Origin: Aquificales bacterium
Lineage (GTDB): Bacteria; Aquificota; Aquificia; Aquificales; Aquificaceae
Direction: 5' to 3'
NCBI GenBank assembly: GCA_027037055.1
Contig: JALWBR010000022.1
Span: forward strand, 1-64,000
Length of the DNA stretch: 64,000 nt
The notes below the pieces were generated by a model that was given only the letters and a program-made list of their open reading frames with translations, was not told the DNA's origin and did no database searches. Below, in pieces: positions 59,253-64,000 of the stretch. A program made the position numbers and the translations under genes. The first letter of the stretch is position 1, and each line of letters begins with the position of its first letter.

Positions 59253-59901
59253 GTTTTAACAACTCATCCCTGTTATCCGCGGAAAGGTCCGCCCCTATAT
59301 CCGCACTATTTTGAACTTCCCTGTAGTGTATAAGTTTACAGGGTTTACCGTATATCTTCCTGTAAAAATAAACCATCTCCCCATCAGCGGGTGTATCACC
59401 TATGTAAATGAAACTATCAATACCAAGCATTTCAACAGCCATGTGAAGAGGAAAAGGATTGGGTTTCCTCAGAAAGGAATCATTTATATCATCTTCATCA
59501 ACTATAACATCAAAAAATCCCTTAAGATTAAATTTGTTTAAAGCATACTCAAGATCTTCCCTCGGTCTTCCCGTAACTATACCAAGGGGCACATTCAATC
59601 CTTTAAGCTCTTTGAAAAAACCTTCATCCAGAAGGAGCCTCTCCCTGTCCCTCAAACTTCTGTAAATATCTTCAAAAACATTGACAAGCTCATTATAGTC
59701 AACACTTATTCCCCTTTCCTTCAAAAGTTCGTATGTTGCATCCCAGTCATTGTTTATGGATCTTTCGTATTTAAACCTTCTTATATAATCCTTGCTTATA
59801 TCTTCGGAAGAAAAATATTTGAAAGTTTCCGCAATGGCGGAGTGATAAGAATCCCTTACATCCACTATAACACCGTCAACATCAAAGATTATACCGTACA
59901 T
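59212..59901 (-). CDS. HAD-family phosphatase (phosphoglycolate phosphatase-like)
   Basis: A 229-aa HAD hydrolase. Motif I is FDVDG (D7, D9). Further marks are GIVTGRPRED (motif II region), a Lys in RKPNPFPLH, and motif IV YIGDTPADGE. The whole is typical of the Gph-type phosphatases, but the substrate is not predictable. The ATG is near the LysR-type regulator stop (2-base gap), so it may be cotranscribed with it. Tail-to-tail it overlaps the Trm112-like gene by 41 bases. Confidence 0.82.
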   Translation of the reverse strand: MYGIIFDVDGVIVDVRDSYHSAIAETFKYFSSEDISKDYIRRFKYERSINNDWDATYELLKERGISVDYNELVNVFEDIYRSLRDRERLLLDEGFFKELKGLNVPLGIVTGRPREDLEYALNKFNLKGFFDVIVDEDDINDSFLRKPNPFPLHMAVEMLGIDSFIYIGDTPADGEMVYFYRKIYGKPCKLIHYREVQNSADIGADLSADNRDELLKLILSEVFPHREGG

Positions 59902-59903
59902 AC

Positions 59904-60821
59904 TCAGGACTTTTTTGCCACTATATCACCCGCGGTTGTGGAAAGCAGGTACTTTATAAACTGATTTGCAAGAAAACTTATACTGTTATCCTTCGGATAA
60001 ATTATATAAAAGTTACGCTTGGCATCAAAACCGTTTATCCTGACGGGTACCACATCCCCCCTCTCCACATACCTTTCAACCACACCCCTTGAAAGGAAGG
60101 ATGCACCGTAACCGCTTCTTACCATATTAAGTATGGTTCTTATACAGTTAACCTCTATCTTTATGTTAAGCTTATCACAGGAAATACCCAATTTCTCTAA
60201 AGCAACCTTGACTATCCTCCTTGCCTCAGAATTACCTTCCCTCATGATGAGATCTATGTTGTACAACTCCTCCGGTTCTATCTCACCCCTCTTGGCTACC
60301 TCGGAATCGGGATGGGTGAAAAATACTATCTCATCCCTTAACCATGCTATGCTTGAAAATTTGGATGACGGCTCCTTTTCAACTATACCCATATTTATAA
60401 TGCCAGAAGATAGAGCATCCTCAACCTGATTGGAGTTACCTACAAACATCTTTATGGTTATGCTCGGAAGCTGTTTGTGAAAACTTGTTATAAGCTCGGG
60501 TATCTTGTACTCGGAAAAGGAAGCACTGACACCTATGAAGAGGGTGTCTTTTATATCCTTCTTTATCTTTGTTATCTCCTCAACGAGTCCCTCATAGCTT
60601 GATAGGAGCGACTTAGCCATTTCGTGTATCCTCTTACCCTCCTCCGTAAGTACCATCCTACCACCCTGTCTTTGGAATAACCTTGCACCTATTATCTTCT
60701 CAAGGGACTTTATCTGCTGGGTTACTGCGGGCTGAGTTATATAAAGGATTTCCGACGCCTTGGAAAAACTCCCCAGCTCCGCAACTATTACAAAAGTCTT
60801 AAGCTTTACTATATCTATCAT
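59904..60821 (-). CDS. LysR-type transcriptional regulator
   Basis: A 305-aa regulator with an N-terminal winged helix-turn-helix (about 5-60: F..VAELGSFSKASE.L.ITQPAVTQQI..LE..IGARLF) and a substrate-binding domain (about 90-300). Sequence features such as the GS.SKAS and R..G.R.VLTEEG segment are typical of the CbbR/CysB-like group. The regulated genes are not known; the downstream HAD phosphatase is the simplest candidate. On the minus strand, TATAAT ends 11 bases before ATG. Confidence 0.93.
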   Translation of the reverse strand: MIDIVKLKTFVIVAELGSFSKASEILYITQPAVTQQIKSLEKIIGARLFQRQGGRMVLTEEGKRIHEMAKSLLSSYEGLVEEITKIKKDIKDTLFIGVSASFSEYKIPELITSFHKQLPSITIKMFVGNSNQVEDALSSGIINMGIVEKEPSSKFSSIAWLRDEIVFFTHPDSEVAKRGEIEPEELYNIDLIMREGNSEARRIVKVALEKLGISCDKLNIKIEVNCIRTILNMVRSGYGASFLSRGVVERYVERGDVVPVRINGFDAKRNFYIIYPKDNSISFLANQFIKYLLSTTAGDIVAKKS

Positions 60822-60897
60822 CAGATATTTTTATTATAAGCTTTACTTTTTACAATTACAAGTAATTTTTATATGGCAATATTAAGATATTCCAACT

Positions 60898-61554
60898 TTA
60901 CCTCACCCCGAGGATCTTATGAATTTGCGGAATGACCTTCAAGCTGTAGCCCCTTTTAATAAATTCATCCTGAATGTTTATAGCCTTTATTATCATCTCC
61001 TTTCTGTTATTTTCGGGTTGGAGTATAACAAGACCTTTTTCAACAAAGGGTTTGAACTCCTTTCTTTCAAGAACGGAAGCGTCAAATCTTTCATCTATAA
61101 CGAATTTTAGCTCATTAATAAAATCTATAAGCCTTTCATCAATCCTGAAACCCGCCTCTTCCTTGGGTGAACACGAAAGGTAAATCTTATCAAGTAACTC
61201 TTCCATACCCTCTATCCAGAGGGTACCGTTGGTTTCTATCTGAACGAGATAATTTTCTTCAATAAGTAAAGCACACAGATGTTTTATGTTCTGTTCGGTA
61301 AAGGGTTCTCCTCCCGTTATAACAACATGTCTGCATCTATATTTTGAGATGTGCCGAAATATATCCTCTATATCCATCTTTCTTTCAACAAAACTTAGGG
61401 ATGAGGGTTGATCACACCACGGGCATCTTATATTGCACCCCTGAATTCTTACAAACACACACGGGGACCCGACAAGAAAACCTTCGCCTTGAATAGATTT
61501 ATATATTTCGTTTATATTCAGAGCAACGGTTTTTCCAATTTCATCTCGTAGCAT
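60898..61554 (-). CDS. queE: 7-carboxy-7-deazaguanine synthase
   Basis: A 218-aa radical-SAM enzyme for the third step of queuosine precursor (preQ0) synthesis. The N-terminus has IYKSIQGEG and the radical-SAM cluster C40, C44, C47 (CNIRCPWC) in the family spacing CxxxCxxC. The GGEPF motif (SAM binding) and a later ISC-SPK segment follow. The start at 61554 overlaps the infB stop by 37 bases. The other que genes are not in the window. Confidence 0.9.
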   Translation of the reverse strand: MLRDEIGKTVALNINEIYKSIQGEGFLVGSPCVFVRIQGCNIRCPWCDQPSSLSFVERKMDIEDIFRHISKYRCRHVVITGGEPFTEQNIKHLCALLIEENYLVQIETNGTLWIEGMEELLDKIYLSCSPKEEAGFRIDERLIDFINELKFVIDERFDASVLERKEFKPFVEKGLVILQPENNRKEMIIKAINIQDEFIKRGYSLKVIPQIHKILGVR

Positions 61555-63620
61555 TCTATAATATCACCGACCTTTATGTCATTAAAATTCCTAAGTTTGA
61601 TACCGCATTCATAACCTTTTGCAACCTCCTGTACATCCTCTTTGTATCTTCTTACATTCTCTATCTCACCGTCGTATATAACAACCCCGTCCCTTATAAG
61701 CCTTGCCTTCGCATTTCTAACAATTTTTCCGTCAAGAACATAACAACCAGCTACCGTACCCGCCCCCTTTATCTTAAAGGTAGCCCTAACTTCCGCACTA
61801 CCCAAAAGAACTTCCTTTTCAACTGGCTCAAGTAAGCCTTCCATAGCCTTTTTGATATCATCTATGACCTGATAAATAACAGAGTACAATCTTAGGTCAA
61901 CCTTCTCCCTTTCCAGCACCTCCCTAACCTTCGGATCCGGTCTCGTGTTAAAACCTATGATTATTGCATTGGTTGCCTTTGCCAGCATAACATCGTTCTC
62001 GGATATGCCTCCTACCGCACCGTGTATAACCCTTATGTTCACCTTTTCGGTAGAAAGCTCGTCAAGAGATTTCTTTATTGCCTCCAATGACCCTATGGTA
62101 TCCGCTTTTATTATCACATTTAGTTCCTTTATATCACCCTCTTGAATTTTCTTAAACAACTCCTCAAGTTTGAAACCCGTAACCACCTTCTGTTCTTTCT
62201 TCTCCCTTCTCTGTTCCGCAATCTGCTTTGCCTTCTTTTCACTCTCAACTACAACGAGCGTATCACCAGGATCAGGTAAATCTTCAAACCCAAGGATTTC
62301 AACGGGAGTTGATGGGGGAGCTTCTTTAAGCCTTTCACCCCTGTCATTGAACATTGCCCTAACCCTTCCGTAGGTTGCACCCGCAACGAATATATCGCCG
62401 ACCCTGAGTGTACCTTCCTGAACTATAACCGTTGCTACAGGACCCCTATGTCTATCAAGCTTTGATTCTATAACCGTACCCTTTGCCCTTTTTGTGGGAT
62501 CCGCCTTAAGCTCAAGTATATCCGCAAGCAGTAGTATCATCTCAAGAAGCTGATCAACATTCTGACCGGTCTTTGCTGACACATCAACAAATATGGTATC
62601 ACCGCCCCAATCTTCGGGAATGAGACCGTGTTCCGAAAGCTCCCTTCTTACCTTCATGGGATCCGCATTCGGCTTATCTATCTTGTTAACTGCCACTATT
62701 ATGGGTACATTGAAAGCCTTCGCATGGTTTATTGCCTCAACAGTTTGAGGCATCACACCATCATCCGCTGCAACAACAAGCACTGCTATATCCGTTACCT
62801 TAGCTCCCCTTGCCCTCAAACTTGTAAAGGCTTCATGCCCCGGAGTGTCAAGAAATGTTATCTTCTTGCCATCGGGAGTCTCCACCATATAGGCTCCTAT
62901 ATGTTGAGTTATACCGCCCTTTTCCTTCGCTGCTATGTTTGATCTCCTTATGGTATCAAGAAGTGTGGTTTTACCGTGATCAACATGACCCATTATTACA
63001 ACTATGGGGGGTCTCGGTTGTAGATTCTCCGATACCGTTTCCTCCTTTTCAATTTCTTCCTTTTCTTCCTCTTCCTTTTTCACTTCCGCAAGATACCCGT
63101 ACTCCTCCGCTATCTCCACCGCCACATTAGGATCCACACCCTGATTTATGGTAGCAAGGATACCCCTTTTTAAAAGCTTGGCTATTATATCGTTAGGCGA
63201 CACATCCAACATATCCGCCAACTCCCTGACCGTTATAACTTCCGGAATTGTAAGTATTTTTATTTCTTCCTCCTCCTTCTTTTTTTCTATCTTTTTCTCT
63301 ACCTTCTTCTCCTTTTTTTCTTCTTTAACTTCCTCCTTTTCTTTCTTTTCCTCCTTAATCTCCCGTTCTTCCTTCCGTTCCTCCTTAACCGCTACAGCCG
63401 TCTCCTCCTTCTTTTCCCTCTCCTCCGCCTTTTTTTCCTCTTTCTCCTTTTCCGCCTTTACCCTATCCTGGAAAGTTTCATATACTATATTCAACTCTTC
63501 CTCGGAAAGATATGCAAAGTTAGATTTTTTCTTAAACCCCCACTCGCTCAGTACATTATTTATCTCCTTAACCGAGACATTAAGCTCTTTTGCAACCTCT
63601 TGCATTCTTTTTTTACTCAA
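61518..63620 (-). CDS. infB: Translation initiation factor IF-2
   Basis: A GTPase (700 aa from this start) that places initiator tRNA on the ribosome. The N-terminal IF2N domain is followed by a long Lys/Glu-rich low-complexity linker (about 50-120), a second IF2N-like helical segment, then the G domain with [17 protein letters not shown] and NKID, and the later domains II, III and C2. The ribosome site AGGAGG is followed 8 bases later by TTG (63620), which is chosen; the GTG at 63629 touches the ribosome site and is unlikely. Divergent from the exonuclease III gene, with TATAAT-type boxes between. Confidence 0.95.
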   Translation of the reverse strand: MSKKRMQEVAKELNVSVKEINNVLSEWGFKKKSNFAYLSEEELNIVYETFQDRVKAEKEKEEKKAEEREKKEETAVAVKEERKEEREIKEEKKEKEEVKEEKKEKKVEKKIEKKKEEEEIKILTIPEVITVRELADMLDVSPNDIIAKLLKRGILATINQGVDPNVAVEIAEEYGYLAEVKKEEEEKEEIEKEETVSENLQPRPPIVVIMGHVDHGKTTLLDTIRRSNIAAKEKGGITQHIGAYMVETPDGKKITFLDTPGHEAFTSLRARGAKVTDIAVLVVAADDGVMPQTVEAINHAKAFNVPIIVAVNKIDKPNADPMKVRRELSEHGLIPEDWGGDTIFVDVSAKTGQNVDQLLEMILLLADILELKADPTKRAKGTVIESKLDRHRGPVATVIVQEGTLRVGDIFVAGATYGRVRAMFNDRGERLKEAPPSTPVEILGFEDLPDPGDTLVVVESEKKAKQIAEQRREKKEQKVVTGFKLEELFKKIQEGDIKELNVIIKADTIGSLEAIKKSLDELSTEKVNIRVIHGAVGGISENDVMLAKATNAIIIGFNTRPDPKVREVLEREKVDLRLYSVIYQVIDDIKKAMEGLLEPVEKEVLLGSAEVRATFKIKGAGTVAGCYVLDGKIVRNAKARLIRDGVVIYDGEIENVRRYKEDVQEVAKGYECGIKLRNFNDIKVGDIIECYEMKLEKPLL

Positions 63621-63676
63621 AGTATTCACCTCCTATAGAAGGAATATTATAATAAGCTTTTAATTGCTTTTTTCCA

Positions 63677-64000
63677 ATGGAAAAGCTGATATGTACTTTC
63701 AATGTTAACTCAATAAGGGCAAGGAAGGATCTCACCTTAGAGTGGCTCAAAAGGTCAGATATAGACATCCTGTGTCTCCAAGAATTGAAAGTTGATAATG
63801 ATAACTTCCCTTACAAAGAATTTGAAAGTATAGGATACAAGTGTTATGTAAATGGTCAAAAGACCTACAACGGTGTTGCGATATGTTCAAAGGTGGAACT
63901 GAATAATGTGAAAATGGGTATGGGTGATGAATACTTTGACAGGCAAAGCAGGATAATAAGGGGAGAATACGGAGATATAAAAATAATAAATGTATATATG
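63677..64000 (+). CDS. xth: Exodeoxyribonuclease III, 3' end outside the window
   Basis: The first 108 residues of an AP endonuclease/exonuclease III are seen, open to the right edge. Motif I-type TFNVNSIRA (N9, N11) and the LCLQELK segment with catalytic E36 are typical of the Xth family. A TATAAT at 63648-63653, within the palindromic ATTATAAT shared with infB's minus-strand box, is 23 bases before ATG. No ribosome site is visible. The substrate range (AP sites, 3'-phosphates) cannot be refined from a partial protein. Confidence 0.88.
   Translation, partial: MEKLICTFNVNSIRARKDLTLEWLKRSDIDILCLQELKVDNDNFPYKEFESIGYKCYVNGQKTYNGVAICSKVELNNVKMGMGDEYFDRQSRIIRGEYGDIKIINVYM

Noticed and set aside
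1-64000. CRISPR array
   Set aside because: No set of regularly spaced direct repeats was seen in any intergenic gap; gaps are mostly under 80 bases.
1-64000. tRNA or rRNA genes
   Set aside because: Apart from the relic, no gap is long enough for a tRNA without overlapping clear coding sequence, and no rRNA-like stretch was seen.

Overview
The window looks like a piece of a compact, moderately AT-rich genome from a thermophilic, Gram-negative (diderm), flagellated bacterium. Support for this: arginine is mostly AGG/AGA and isoleucine mostly ATA, proteins are rich in Lys/Glu, intergenic gaps are tiny and genes often overlap. There are LPS (Kdo transferase) and MCE-type lipid-transport genes, flagellar genes (flgM, flgA, flgG), a secreted c-type cytochrome and an enlarged ClpB. 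An Aquificota-like lineage is a reasonable guess, but this is inference and nothing in the window proves the taxon. No rRNA, tRNA or CRISPR array was seen.

Layout. 1-1510: end of a secreted multihaem cytochrome c. 1523-5268: methionine-salvage genes mtnB, mtnD and mtnC, interrupted by a gene for a large lipoprotein. 5265-9011: small MCE-like protein, ispG, hisIE, a TM microprotein and an MCE protein. 9003-12479 (minus): hemC, MATE exporter, patatin, ispF. 12508-20748: mnmA, PEBP lipoprotein, aroK, trmFO, clpB, microprotein, rnhC, trmD. 20745-25837 (minus): recN, prohibitin-like, PilZ, murF, surE. 25856-26222: the only large gap, which holds a decayed IS200/IS605-type element (tnpB 3' remnant plus candidate omega-RNA). 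26252-28591: mtaD and a GAF-GGDEF protein. 28592-31345 (minus): pheS, rplT, dtd, era. 31372-32679: purB. 32671-39341 (minus): tandem pseudo-receiver protein, membrane protein, tldE-like, DnaC-like loader and a split B12-dependent ribonucleotide reductase. 39414-45976: epmA-like, GT39-like glycosyltransferase, (minus) kdtA, an unknown gene, gcvH, gcvPA and otsB. 45951-53440 (minus): dcd, large secreted protease, bioF, flgM, coaE, flgA, flgG, V4R protein. 53498-55631: PsiE-like and VWA protein. 55603-63620 (minus, apart from a Trm112-like gene): argC, rpsI-rplM, LysM/M23 protein, acyP, HAD phosphatase, LysR regulator, queE, infB. 63677-end: start of an exonuclease III gene.

How it works together. 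Most genes are housekeeping: isoprenoid (ispG, ispF), haem, histidine, arginine, shikimate and biotin synthesis, nucleotide synthesis (purB, dcd, nrdJ), tRNA modification (mnmA, trmFO, trmD, queE, dtd) and translation (infB, rplM, rpsI, rplT, pheS, era). mtaD (MTA/SAH deaminase) together with mtnB, mtnC and mtnD suggests methylthioadenosine recycling.

Two organisational features stand out. Many first-of-operon genes have a -10 hexamer ending only 7-11 bases before the start codon, which predicts leaderless mRNAs; internal and some other genes have clear Shine-Dalgarno sequences. Convergent genes repeatedly overlap tail-to-tail by 4-41 bases. The most unusual single locus is the orphan tnpB tail/omega-RNA relic between surE and mtaD. 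Other candidates for novelty are the tandem pseudo-receiver protein, the split NrdJ and the secreted protease with a CTERM-like tail.
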